DNA of 16,459 bases from Jimgerdemannia flammicorona. Taxonomy: Eukaryota > Mucoromycota > Endogonomycetes > Endogonales > Endogonaceae. Positions 1 to 9,877 of the stretch are shown piece after piece. The DNA is taken from assembly GCA_003990745.1 (NCBI GenBank), contig RBNI01003181.1, positions 1 to 16,459 on the forward strand, written 5' to 3'. The notes beneath the pieces are model-generated. The model saw nothing but the letters and a program-made list of their open reading frames with translations, searched no databases and was not told the origin of the DNA. The translations under genes and the position numbers were made by a program. Position 1 is the stretch's first letter; every line of letters begins with the position of its first letter.

Positions 1-1114
1 CCCCCCCCAAGTAGGCGAGAAATCTAACACGACGGCCACCAGTCAGTCGCAACCCTCCAGCATGTTCGAGGCGATGCACAGGACGCTCGAGAGGACCTTC
101 TCGGAGAAGGCGGCGGCGACATCGTCCACCAAGAGGAACACGAGGTCGGCCGCAGCGTCGCCGAAGGCGACGAGGGGTAAGTGGTTCGTTAATGCGTACG
201 GTTCAAGTTTGTGCATGCGGGAATTTGTTTGCGCGAGACTCATCAGTTCTGTCCGTTTTGATAATCTCGACGCACAGCAAGTTCGCCCGTCGCACCTCCA
301 TCGATATTCATCAGCACGTGGGTCGATTATACCAACAAGTATGGGCTCGGGTACACGCTAACGGACGGATCGGTGGGCATGTACTTTAATGACGCGACGA
401 CCATCATTATTGCGTCGGATCAGCAGTGAGTGTTGTTATATTTTAATGTTACCTCTTACCACCGACATCGAGTGCAGCTCATAACACAAGGCACTTCCCC
501 TTCTCTTCAGGAGCTTTGAGTACATTCACTCCACCAAGGACCCCGTACGCGGGCAAGCGGTCGCGACGCGCAAGTCGTATCACATGCAGGACTACCCAGC
601 GGAGCTGCAGAAGAAGATGCTTCTAATGAAGTACTTCCGTGATTACATGGCCGAGAACCTGATCAAGGCGTCGTACGTGCAGGGGGGCGACGAAGGCCCG
701 CGCAAGAACCTCGACTTCTTGACAAAGTACCTGAGAACCAAGAATGGTGTCATGTTCCGGTTGAGCAACCGCGTCTTGCAGGTATGTGGCTTTTCGGTGT
801 CAACTGACGTCACGTGCACAATTGTCGACTACGTCATTTCAGTCATGCCAACCCCATCCTTCATTTTTTTTTTTTTTTGCCATCAGATCAATTTCTTCGA
901 TCACACCAAGATCATCATCTCCGAGGACGCCACGGTGGTCTCTTACATCGATAAGAAGCGGCAACTCTCGACGTACCGTCTCGAGGACTGCTTCAATGGT
1001 GACGAGCCGGAACTGGTGAGCCGGCTCAAGTATGCCAAAGACATTCTTGGCGAGCTCATTGAGCGGCGAACGGGAAGCCCTGCGAGTGCGAAGAAGCAAG
1101 GCGTAGGAAAGTAG
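1..1114 (+). CDS. PLK1: Polo-like kinase, C-terminal polo-box region (partial, 4 exons)
   Basis: Exons 1-176, 278-425, 511-781 and 887-1114 join in phase to 273 residues ending at TAG 1112-1114; the gene starts off the left edge, so the Ser/Thr kinase domain is not visible. Residues 1-67 are a Ser/Thr/Ala-rich linker. Polo box 1 starts near residue 69 (FISTWVDYTNKYG, Trp73) and polo box 2 occupies about 175-250 (FRLSNRVLQINFFDHTK, His204 and Lys206). Trp73, His204 and Lys206 correspond to the Trp/His/Lys set that binds phosphopeptides in animal PLK1, so the binding pincer looks intact. In this family the polo boxes dock the mitotic kinase on primed partners at spindle poles, kinetochores and the division site. 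GC-rich codon use contrasts with the AT-rich island to the right. The family call is very secure; the yeast equivalent is CDC5 and the fission yeast one plo1. Confidence 0.95.
177..277 (+). other. Intron 1 of the polo-like kinase gene
   Basis: Donor GTAAGT at 177 and acceptor CAG ending at 277. The upstream exon ends after one base of a codon and the downstream exon supplies two, restoring frame into the residues before polo box 1. The alternative acceptor AAG at 281 breaks the phase. Confidence 0.85.
426..510 (+). other. Intron 2 of the polo-like kinase gene
   Basis: Donor GTGAGT at 426 and a pyrimidine-rich acceptor (TTCTCTTCAG) ending at 510. Splicing joins polo box 1 ...IIIASDQ to SFEYIHSTKD in frame, matching the uninterrupted family sequence. 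Confidence 0.9.
782..886 (+). other. Intron 3 of the polo-like kinase gene (105 nt, stop-free in frame)
   Basis: Donor GTATGT at 782, a run of T residues near 865-878 and acceptor CATCAG ending at 886. Splicing joins NRVLQ to INFFDHTK, the continuous polo-box 2 core. The intron is exactly 35 codons long and has no in-frame stop, so unspliced RNA would still translate through it. Confidence 0.9.
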
Positions 1115-1943
1115 GCGCGGGGCGGTGTATGATGTGTGAACGTGCAGAATAGAGGGTTAGGGTGATTGCTGCGGCTCCGATTTCGGTGAGGAACTGACTT
1201 CAGCGACATGGGGGGACCAAAATGTATATTTATATTCTCGTTGTCTTCATCCTCTCTCGTTGTTGGATTGGTTCTTCTTGGCCATCCCTTCTTGTAAATG
1301 ACATTTGTTTTCCTTTTCCTTTCTCTATTTTTGGTTGCTAGATGACCCTTTTCGGCCAAAGCTAGATGATTTTTGTTAATGTTTCGTTTATTTGTTCGGT
1401 TTTTCAGATTCCCCTACTTGAGCTCTTACCTGCTCTTGTCTGTTCTTTTTCGCTTTCTTTTTCTTGCTAATGTAATGGGTTTTGTCTAATTTTGTTCCCG
1501 GTCTTCCGGCCGTCGTTCTCGTGCTTCGTACTTGTAGGGAAAAAAAGAAGAAAAAAAAGAGTTCAGCTTCGTGCTAATAAAGCACTTACCAGCGCACCAA
1601 TGTTTTCATTTTTCATTTTGTCGGAACCTATTATTCCACGCAATTGTGAGAGTAGCACCTCAACAAAGTATATACAATGGAACTCGTCTTTAAACGACTG
1701 CTGAGATATCTTATTATTGATTGGCGACTAATATAGTTATGTCGATGTTGATCGCTTAAATAATGTACACGTAATACCGTTGACTTCGCCGCTTCGATTC
1801 TCTCCTTTTTCAGAGCGAATTTTTGTTCTAGGAAACCCTTAGGTTGTCAGAGCGGCGAAATCTTGTTCCATACAGAGACGACGTGCAATGATCGGCACCC
1901 ATCAAGCAATCGCGGGGGAAATAGTTTTTAATGTCTAAGCCGT
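1115..1943. other. Convergent intergenic region
   Basis: The tail ends of the plus-strand polo-kinase gene and a minus-strand gene face each other here. T-rich stretches at 1260-1480 and an AATAAA at 1576-1581 fit a 3' untranslated or terminator region, but no cleavage site can be fixed. No convincing open frame, RNA gene or repeat was seen. Confidence 0.6.
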
Positions 1944-2350
1944 CTACGAGATAAAATATACCGCCGTCCCATCCTCCATTTCCACCTTCCCGCGGCCGTC
2001 TTGCACCTCGCCCTCATCACCGCACGTACACATCAAACCCGTGTACATTCGAAGCTCCACCACCCCCACCCCCTACGCAGAAACCCAAGAAAAAATACAC
2101 CTGCGTTGCATCGATCTGCTTCACTTTGGTCCGGTACGTGAGGTGGTCGAGGTAGACGGTGGAGAGATGCTCCTTGTCGGCCAGCTGCTGTTCGGAGCCT
2201 CGAAGGAAGGAAGAAAATGAAAGGAACAAGGGATCATAACGACAACGAGAGATGCGGTGGTGAAATAAGGAAAGAGCGGGCGATGGGAGATATCAATGAG
2301 GTTATAATAAAAATGACGTTTACCCAACAGCTTCGTGGGGTGTGCGATGC
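1944..2350 (-). CDS. Unidentified gene, 3' end only (three short exons)
   Basis: Read on the minus strand, three GC-rich segments join in phase: 2350-2324 (IAHPTKLLG), 2198-2101 (from SEQQLADKEH to KQIDATQ) and 2012-1944 (GEVQDGRGK, then MEDGTAVYFIS and TAG at 1946-1944). Introns are 2323-2199 (donor GTAAAC, acceptor CGAG after a CT-rich tract) and 2100-2013 (donor GTGTAT, acceptor GATGAG), 125 and 88 nt, similar to those of the neighbouring polo-kinase gene. The first junction restores a split Gly codon. The middle exon is charged and helix-like. I do not recognise the protein. The 27-nt exon opens with AAG as a possible acceptor, but beyond 2360 only AT-rich DNA follows, so the 5' part is either further away or lost. 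The last acceptor is the least certain point. Confidence 0.5.
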
Positions 2351-3248
2351 CTTAAATGGTGGGTTTGGAATGGCATTGTTCATAAAAAATAATAAATAAT
2401 AAAGAGAGAGGATCTCTAGGTTAGCCACAGTATTTCCAGATTTCCTCAACACAAATTTTTTTTCATTTCCATAAATACTGCAGAGAGGTCAAAACTAGTA
2501 GTTATAAGCTGATATCTTTCTTTTAATTTTATAATATTTAAGGTTAAATAAAATTAAATAATTAAACTTAGATAGTAATATGTATAATACACAGATTATA
2601 TAATAAAAATTATACTTTAATATTATAATAATAATATCATTAAGAGTAATATTGTAATAAAACTATATGTCAACAGAATTAATATGTTGCAGATAATCAA
2701 ACTGACTATTGGCCCTAAGTTCTGAGTTCTTATAAGAAAGTATTGAGTTCTAATCACCTGTTGAGGTAGAGTCTAGGTACCACTTTCAGATTCTTATACT
2801 GATGAAGATATTATGTTTGTATCTCAAGTTGATTAGACTCAGAATCATTAACAAGTTAAGTCTGAAGATTTTGTAATAAGAATACTGCTTTATTCTTATA
2901 TATATTTAGAGAAAGCAGAGCTAAGATTACAATATACTTAGTACTGAGAATACATATTTATACATATTTAACACTATAACTAAATATAGTATACTGGATA
3001 TATTTATATATATTTATACTACTTTGAATAACTATAATTACTAGTCAGAATTTCTAGTAGCTTATAGATATATATATATAACAATTCATTATATTTTTCT
3101 CTTCTTTATCTGAAACTACTCATTAGACTTATATAGTACTAAACTCTAAATACTTATTAAACTGAAGGATAGTATACTAGACTACTTAAAAGACAATATT
3201 ACTTTATTGTTCATCACTCAGATTAATAATGTTCTCAGAGAATACTCC
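2351..3248. other. AT-rich decayed repeat DNA
   Basis: Composition drops sharply to mostly A and T with almost no CG dinucleotides, marking entry into the repeat island. No open frame of note, no RNA gene and no clear element end was found. The texture matches the mutated LTR copies further right, so old transposon DNA is the likely content. Confidence 0.5.
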
Positions 3249-3660
3249 TATAAGTACACAACCTCTAAGCTATCAAAATCACATATCACTCTTAGAACAA
3301 ATCTGGAAATCACATACAAGATCACAAAGCTGAGTCAAATTAAAGTTATAGAGTATAAAGCTGAGTCAACTCAAAGTCATAGAACATAAGATTTACACAA
3401 ACAGAACTTTACCAATTAAGACTAAATGTATATATACTGAATATCTAGATATATTAAAACAGAGAATCATATAACTACAACTCTTAAACATATATACAAA
3501 TATGACTACTGAGATCTACAACTATATCTGTACTGATATTTGGAATACCATTATTAACCAAGTCACATCTCTCTTGCCCCTCATGAATATCTATAGTCTA
3601 GTATCTCTCTACTTTATAGAAGCCTAATAGAATACTCTAAACATACTTAGTAAAGTTTAC
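3249..3660 (+). repeat. Left end of an old LTR-like unit (form A)
   Basis: From 3249 (TATAAGTACACAACC) the sequence aligns by eye with the start of the young LTR at 10458 (TGTAAGTG...) and with 9878, through conserved words such as TCAAAATCACAT and AAATCACATACAAGATCA. Homology to the young LTR stops after about 80 bp, where a 31-bp tandem repeat and other sequence follow. Differences are largely C-to-T and G-to-A. The matching right end appears to be 8201-8950, with a LINE inserted between. Orientation is plus. Confidence 0.65.
3326..3387 (+). repeat. Two 31-bp tandem units carrying TGAGTCA
   Basis: Units 3326-3356 and 3357-3387 both start AAAGCTGAGTCAA and end near CATAGA/TATAGAG. Each holds TGAGTCA (3331-3337, 3362-3368), the reverse complement of the TGACTCA site found nearer the other end of the LTR. 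The same two-unit array starts at 9955 in another copy. Confidence 0.75.
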
Positions 3661-3677
3661 TAAATCAGATAAATCTC
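3661..3677. repeat. Target-site duplication, LINE 3' side
   Basis: TAAATCAGATAAATCTC here matches TAAATTAGATAAATCTC at 7324-7340 in 16 of 17 positions; the single difference is C versus T. It directly abuts the poly(A) tail of the LINE. Confidence 0.9.
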
Positions 3678-3701
3678 TTTTTTTTTTTTTTTTTTTTTTT
3701 T
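3678..3701 (-). other. Poly(A) tail of the LINE
   Basis: Twenty-four T residues on the plus strand form the A tail of the minus-strand element, immediately next to the target-site copy at 3661-3677. About 290 nt of 3' untranslated sequence separate it from the last coding codon at 3989. Confidence 0.9.
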
Positions 3702-3988
3702 ATAGTTACTTGGACTCCATTCCTTTATTAATACCCATCTATCTCATATAAATATAGTGATCCCAACCCCTATCCAATCCCCTTAGGGGGGCCCCCCCCT
3801 CCTATCCCTTCCCAATGAAAGACCACTTTGTCTAACACTATTGTCACCCTCCCCCTACTCTGCTCACAGATCCTTACCACCAAACTGCAACATCAACTCC
3901 CCTGAGGACCCCAACCCACCCACCATCCAGTCAGCAGATCCCCCAACAGCCCCTCCCATCTTAACACCTTCTCCCATAGCCCCAACCA

Positions 3989-6900
3989 CTACCTCTCCTC
4001 AAATACAAAAAGCCAATGACCCACCAGCCCCACCCATATTACTAATACCCACCCTAGAGTGAGCCAACTATCTCTCACCCCACTCACAAGCCGAGATCTC
4101 AAGTTCTCCCAGTAACCCCCCTCCCCTATCAGCCTATGCCTCACACCCATTCTATCTTCTATTTCAGCCCAAAATTCCCCCAAAACCTCACACTCTCCCA
4201 GCCAATGTTCTGGCATCTGTACATGACCCCCAGCTTGCCCAACATCATAACACTCCTCACAGTCGAATTGTCCACCATCTACCAAATACCCTGTATGGAA
4301 ATTCAGTATGACATTCCTCTACAATATTCTCCACCATACTACCCAGAACTTGGGGGGAAGCCACTGCCATACCTCTGCACTCCAAGACCAGATACCAGCC
4401 CAGTTCCACTCCTTGCTGATCCCTGCCACCTGCCAGCCACTCAGCCAAAGATCCTGGCCAAGCCCCTGCTGACACTCTACTCCCTCCCCAATATCAAATG
4501 TAGCAAGTGAAGCACCCCCCAGGAGCAATCTATCCCAATGCCACATATTAGGCCCCCACACCACCTCTCTCTCATTGCCTTGCCAGTGCAGGCCAATGCA
4601 GTGCACTCTATCAGCCACACCCCACCAAAAGTCCTTGAACCGCAGCCGCCAAATCCCATTCAGCCCCACCAAAGAGAGCAGATCTCCAGAGGACCCCTGA
4701 GGGAATGTTTGTATCTCCCATACCTTCTGCAGCAGAGGCACCCACAGTTCCACAGCTCTCTTTAACCACCAGGCTCGCAAGCAGTACAGCCTCTTAGGAA
4801 AGTCCACCAGTCCAAGTCCTCCCCTGACTACCGGTCTTGCAAGAGTATCCCAACTGACCTGAGACCTCCTCTCTGCCCAAATCCAATCCCTAGCTACCTT
4901 CATCAGCTTCTTCACTACCCACGCTGGAAAGTTGAGGTGATATACCATATACCACATCTTAGGGAACCAATATATATTCAGGATCAACACCCACCCTGCT
5001 AGAGAGATATGGTAGCCTCCCCACCCATGAAGGGCCTCCCTCCAAATGTTCACCCTGCTCTCCCACCACACTCGTGGCAGGACAGAACCATGTACAGAGA
5101 GGAAGATGCCCAGATACCGCACCACCTCACCCATAGGAACAATTGTTCCAATAACATCCCCACCCACCAGCCCATTCTCTAGCACCATCATCTCACACTT
5201 ATACCAGTTGAGCTTTGCCCCCAAGTGAGCCTTATACTATTCCACAGTCTCCTGAAGTGCCTCTACATCAGCTACAGACCCAAGTCCAACCACCATATCA
5301 TCAGTAAAGGCCCCCACCTTCCACACAATACCATATATAGAGAGCCCTGCCACCTTTTGGCGAATCCTATCCATCAACAGCTTCAATGAAAGGGCATAAA
5401 GAATAGGGGACAGAGGGTCCCTCTGAGGAACTCCTCTACCCAAGGAAAATGCCCTCCCATGGTGACCATTATACATCAGAGCTGCCCGACTGCTCTCCAG
5501 CAGACTCACCATAGAGGCCCTAAACCTTGGGGGAACCCCAATTCAGTCCAAGACCTTGCCCAGCCACACCCTCTGTACATGGTCATAGGCCTTCTCCTGG
5601 TCCAAAAAGACCAACCTTCCATCCAGGCCACAGGCCTGGGCCCCTTCAATGACACCATGAACCCACACAGTCCTATCTCTTATAAGTCTGCCCCCAACAA
5701 AGCCCCACTGTTCCTTCTCCAGCACCTGTTGGGCAACTTTCTGCAGTCTTGTGACAATCACTTTAGTCACCATCTTCCTGTCCATGTCCAGAAGCATGAT
5801 TGGCCTCCAGTTCTTCCAATCTTCCCTCCTCCCCTTGTCTTTGTACAATAAGGCCACCAGCCCATGATCCTGTTCTCCAACCCACTCACCACTCTGAAGG
5901 ACATGGTCACAGAGAGCAGCCATCTCACCTAAAACTCTGGAGATGTTTACCATCTTCTTCCAGAAGTCCCATGACAATCCATCTTCCCCTGGTGCTGTCC
6001 CAAGTTTAGTCACTGCCAGGACATGCTGGATCTCCTCTCCCTGTACTAGTAAAATCAAGTCACCCAGTCCAACTACTTGCAGCGGCCTCCACTCTTCTAG
6101 TGTATCTGCAATCTCCACCTCATTAGCACTCCCTTCTCCCTCACTCCACAAGCCCTGCCATCTTTCCTTCAACACCCCTAAGATTTGTTGCATGTCATGT
6201 ATCATGTCCCCATCAGCATCCAGAACCCCATCCCACCGATGTTGCACCTTCCTTGTCTTGAGAAGTCTTGATAAATACCCCATAGGCTGCTCACCCTCCT
6301 CAAGCCCCTGCCACCATAGTCTAGCAGCCATGCCCCACATATAAGTCTCCTCCTTATCCCTCAACACCTGTTGTAGTTCCACAATCTCCAATTTCACCCT
6401 CTCAACCCTCCAATCCTCCACTCCAACAACAGTAAGCAAATCCACCCAATCCATTTGAAGTCTCCGCAGCCTGCTAGAAGCACACCTCATGCACCTCCTC
6501 CTCTGCCTCCTGGCCTCTCTACTAGCCCCTCCCCAATAAACCCTTGCAGCCTCTTTCAATCTCATCCAGCAAACAGCCACAGGCAAACCCTCATGCCTCT
6601 AGTTAAACACTTTTGCCTGAATGTCCTCCTTCCACAATTCCCACAAACCCTTCTCAGCCAGCAGGGAGGAGTTAAGGCACTAATGTCTAGGTCCATCTCC
6701 ACTCCCCCCAAACTGCCCTTGCCCCAACAGTCCCCAGTGATCAGACCATGGGCACCACTCCACTTCCAAAGCCTTCCAAACATCCGAACCCCAGCATTCC
6801 ACTATCAGAATCCAGTCAATCCTTGTGCCCAATCCATTCACCCAATGTGTGTAGACCCTGGCATCACCCCACCTTATTTGGCCCATATCCCCCAAGGAGC

Positions 6901-7323
6901 TCAACATCTCCACCTCCTCCCACACATCCAGACCTCCACTTCTACCTCCGGCACTCCTCCCTCCATCAGTCCTGTCCAGATGCTGATCCTGAACCATATT
7001 GAAGTCCCCACCAAGTACATCGACCCCTTCCTCCAAGAGAATACCCTCCTCCAGCAGTCCTCTAATCCATTCAGTCCTCTCACCCTTAGCCATAGGACAG
7101 TAGCAAGAGCCCACCTTCACCGATTCCCACCCTGGCCGATGCCAATCTCCCCAGACCAAGTGATCACCCCAGCTCCTAATTCCCCCCAAGTTACCTCTGC
7201 CCTTCCTCACCCTTTCCAAACCAAGCAGTAGCCCCACCCCATTCCCTAGTTCACTCTATCTGGTCATCCTCATCCTCACACTGAACATCCTGTAGTAAAA
7301 AGAGATCAGCCTCCAATCCCTTG
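3989..7323 (-). pseudogene. LINE ORF2: endonuclease-reverse transcriptase-zinc motif, inactive
   Basis: Almost the whole element reads in one minus frame. Endonuclease (apurinic-type) motifs are LFLLQD (first, near 7300, in another frame), GGDFNMV (near 7005) and SDHWG (6745-6731). Reverse transcriptase shows NWRPIMLLD, then motif A FLDQEKAYDHV (about 5580-5610), motif B GVPQRDPLSP (about 5410-5435) and motif C FTDDM (5308-5294, catalytic Asp pair kept, usual Ala replaced by Thr). The C-terminal CX2C...HX4C (CEEC...HWLGEC, from about 4262) resembles the zf-RVT motif. In-frame stops lie at 6682-6680 TAG, 6601-6599 TAG, 5545-5543 TGA, 5239-5237 TAG and 4321-4319 TAG, plus one frameshift near 7250. 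In its intact form it would nick DNA and copy its RNA at the target. This copy cannot make the full protein. Confidence 0.92.
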
Positions 7324-7340
7324 TAAATTAGATAAATCTC
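7324..7340. repeat. Target-site duplication, LINE 5' side
   Basis: Second copy of the 17-bp duplication (one mismatch to 3661-3677). It places the truncated 5' end of the LINE at 7323, where the minus-strand reading LEADLFLLQ begins. Confidence 0.9.
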
Positions 7341-8200
7341 AAGCTACTATCAGATTGGCCACCTTTTGGAAGATATGGTTGAACACTACTATGATACAGA
7401 TATTACTCAGATATCTTAACACTAGAAACTCATTACTCACAAATACTGAGAACTCTTTTATGAGTATAATATCTTTATTCTCTATCTCTAAGTTACTACT
7501 ACTGAAATAGTTATTACTCTATCTTATGGCCAAATCAATGATATAATATAAAAACTTAACTACAAATATATCAAGTATGTTCAAACTACAGACAGAACCT
7601 TCCCACACTCTGATGACCACATTCTACAAATACTCTAAGTTAGATATACTATAAAGGATATCTATGATATAATCCAGTTTGATAATGATGAAGTAGAAAA
7701 TAACAATCCCTCTAATACCAATATGACCTCTAGTCAAGGATCTCTGCTAGCCCTGATCACTCTACCAACTTTACTGATGAACTTACAATAGTTTATAACT
7801 ATCTATGAGACCTATTGAGATAATGACCACTGATATGAATACTAACCCACATTTATTCTCAACTACTTTAACTACAATGAGAAAACTAGAGAACATAACC
7901 TATACCTCCAGACAATTCTTGAGATTGAACTAACAACTCTACTACCTAAGTATGAGTAATATAAAGTACAGCTACCAGCTTACTACAACCCAGCAATATA
8001 TAGTACCATAATCTATAAAAGATATACAGACAGCAAATCTAATGAAAGCAAAGATGATATACTCTTTCTTCACTCACCAACTCTATACCCAGTATATAAG
8101 ACAGATGATGCTATCTTGTGAGATAGTGATGAGGTCTCAATATATTATTATCTGAGTGAATATGGAAAAGTAATCTAAGAACCACTCTTTCTAGACAACT

Positions 8201-8950
8201 ACTTTATCAGAGATAATATCATCAATAGTAATGTCATTGAAGACTACTCAGGCAGCATTTAAATTCATAGATAGTTTAGTGATTATTAGTATAGTTATAT
8301 TAGCCTCATATGATATGACTGTATACTGATTCAGCAGTCAGATGATCTCTTGATATATCAGTTCACACTTATACTATATGACTGCATTCTGACTCAGCAA
8401 GATACTAAGTGCTACACCAATATTTAGCATAGTCCAGATAGCCTCTCATTAGTATAAATACCCCCTCCTCTAGACCTCAGAATCTCAGATCAGAACAATC
8501 TGAATATACAAAAACTCCTAAATACTTTTCTATAATATTCCTTCATACAACTACTCTTAGTATAGTAATATCATGAATAGTAAATAAACTTATTTGATAA
8601 CCTACAAACCACTCTTAAGTAAAAATCTATACCCTGTTAGGTCTCACTCCTAACTATATCATGAAATTTCCTAATTGGGTATTATCTATAGCAATATGCC
8701 AATTCAACTAAGCTGGTCTTAGTTTCTTGAACTTCCTAAAATATAGAAAATCCTGAACATTTAGAACTAGTCTAAAAAAGAACTTTGGTTGAGACATTAA
8801 CCTAATCTTGAAATTAATAAGTATAGAGGACATACTTCATATGAAATTGATCTTGACCTTAAAGAAAACAATCTTCTAGAATATCTAGAACTTCTAAAAA
8901 AACTCTTCCAAAACTATATAACAGTTACTCTAATAAGTAACTCTCTTACA
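8201..8950 (+). repeat. Right end of the old form-A LTR unit
   Basis: About 750 bp aligning with 11203-11949 of the young 5' LTR, with a nearly constant offset and shared words such as GTCTTAGTTTCTTGAACTTC, AGTATAAATACCCC (TATA box at 8453-8460), TGACTCAGCAA (8390) and the CTTACA terminus at 8950. Differences are mostly C-to-T or G-to-A, in keeping with a much older copy. No primer-binding site follows at 8951, so this is the end of a solo LTR or of a downstream LTR. With the left end at 3249 and the LINE removed the unit measures about 2.04 kb. Confidence 0.8.
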
Positions 8951-8967
8951 ATTCTATAGAAATAATT

Positions 8968-9327
8968 AAGAACTTGGAGTTAGATGTAGAAAAGAACATA
9001 AAGTCTTTTGATAACTATATAGATATAGTTAATGAAAAGATGAGCTCATTGTTTAGTAGTACTAAGAGTAGCTTATTGATAGATAAGATATTCTATCTTA
9101 TAGTACTACTTTAGTCCTTACTGGTAGCAGAAAGTCTGAAAATATTAGATCCTTTTAAGATATTATTGGGCTTCATTTAGATCTAGATCTTCAGAGATTC
9201 ATATATTGACAGAGAATAGTTTAGTAGAATTCTAATGATATTCAATAGCTATAAGGACAGTAGTAGTAATCTTATTCTTAGTTTATTCTTAGTATTATTA
9301 TTAGATATATACTCATATTGGGAATAG
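8968..9327 (+). pseudogene. Possible decayed coding remnant
   Basis: A single plus frame of about 120 codons with five stops, including KNLELDVEKNIKSFDNYID and SLKILDPFKILLGF. The low stop density for such AT-rich DNA and the alternation of charged and hydrophobic residues suggest former coding sequence. No family is recognised. It begins 18 bp after the end of the form-A LTR and could be internal sequence of that element or of another one. Confidence 0.25.
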
Positions 9328-9877
9328 ATTATTGTATAGAATTATTTCAGAATATTATACTTTTTTTTTTTTCAGAATATTTAGAGTATTTAGAAGTATA
9401 ACTATCTTTTGAAAATTCTATCAAAATTTCTATTATATCAGATATTTGTATCAGATTACTACTTTTTCTATATTTAGTAAAAGATTGTTTTCTTTTTTCT
9501 AAATAGTATTATACTTAGAGTATTCTTTCTATTTTATGAGATAGTACCAAATGAGCTTGGTAGCTTATCTAAATCAGCAATCTTTGTAATTCAAGATAAT
9601 CTACTTTATATTCTAATTGCTGATCAATAATTACTGAATTTAGAGATAGTATAGTTTTTTCTTTAAAGATATTCAGTAGTACTCCCAATGAATTAAATTG
9701 AATTAAATTTGATCCAAATTTGATTTGATTTGATCAAATCAAAGATCTAATTCAATTTGATTCAAATCAAATCAAAGGTTTAATTTAATTTAAGATTTGA
9801 TTTGAATACTATTTTTTGAAATATAATATTTTGATGAAAACATATTCTCTTTAGCTTGTTAATTTTGGATATATTTT
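9328..9877. other. AT-rich decayed DNA
   Basis: Extremely A/T-rich with short T runs (9361-9372) and no credible gene. Its only structured part is the palindrome cluster at 9688-9810. The left flank of an old LTR copy starts at 9878. Confidence 0.5.
9688..9810. repeat. Palindrome-rich TTTGAT/ATCAAA repeat cluster
   Basis: Built from repeated TTTGAT and its complement ATCAAA with AATTAAATT words. A perfect 20-bp palindrome, TTTGATTTGATCAAATCAAA, sits at 9724-9743, and the flanks of roughly 50 bp are imperfect inverted copies of each other. It could fold into a cruciform or hairpin. It may be a decayed simple repeat or an element terminus. Confidence 0.7.

Larger units (their letters stand above)
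3678..7323 (-). mobile_element. L1-like non-LTR retrotransposon (LINE), 5'-truncated
   Basis: A minus-strand element of 3646 bp bounded by a 17-bp target-site duplication, with a 24-base poly(A) tail (T run at 3678-3701) at its 3' end. It encodes an endonuclease, reverse transcriptase and C-terminal zinc motif in a single broken frame; the first Gag-like ORF and the start of the endonuclease are missing, typical of incomplete reverse transcription. The C-terminal part (YLGIFL, GGLGLVDFP, CCHC) is L1-like rather than Tad1-like. Fungal L1, Deceiver or Inkcap clades are candidates that cannot be separated by eye. Composition is strongly asymmetric: the plus strand is C-rich and G-poor. It landed in an already repetitive region. 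Confidence 0.93.
3502..8213 (+). pseudogene. Decayed open frame inside the form-A LTR unit, split by a LINE
   Basis: An ATG at 3502 opens a plus-strand frame (MTTEIYNYICTDIW...) that runs to the LINE at 3678. It resumes in the same frame after the right target-site copy at 7340, continuing to about 8213. Excluding the LINE this is about 350 codons with roughly 16 scattered stops and apparently no frameshift. Stretches such as QIGHLLEDMVEHYYD, FDNDEVENNN, TILEIELTTLLPKYE and FLHSPTLYPVYKTDD look coding rather than random. Stops fit C-to-T decay. I do not recognise a domain. It may be an accessory frame of the element or a captured host gene; chance preservation in AT-rich DNA is less likely given the shared frame on both sides of the LINE. 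Confidence 0.45.

Noticed and set aside
62..361. Open frame starting at ATG 62 as a separate small gene
   Set aside because: The frame is open upstream to position 2, and splicing at 177 leads into the polo box; the Met is internal to the kinase gene, and the part after 176 is intron.
584..1114. 176-residue open frame as a stand-alone protein
   Set aside because: It is exons 3 and 4 of the polo-like kinase plus a stop-free intron; the upstream bases 511-583 are in frame and match the family.
2759..3240. Possible copia-type LTR beginning TGTTGAGGTAGAG
   Set aside because: No matching CA end, target duplication, primer site or second copy in the window could be found.
3673..3701. T run as a transcription terminator
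   Set aside because: It abuts a target-site duplication and is the poly(A) tail of the minus-strand LINE.
6455..7231. 258-residue Pro/Ser-rich plus-strand open frame
   Set aside because: It lies opposite the LINE endonuclease and RT region; its proline richness results from the C-rich complementary strand.
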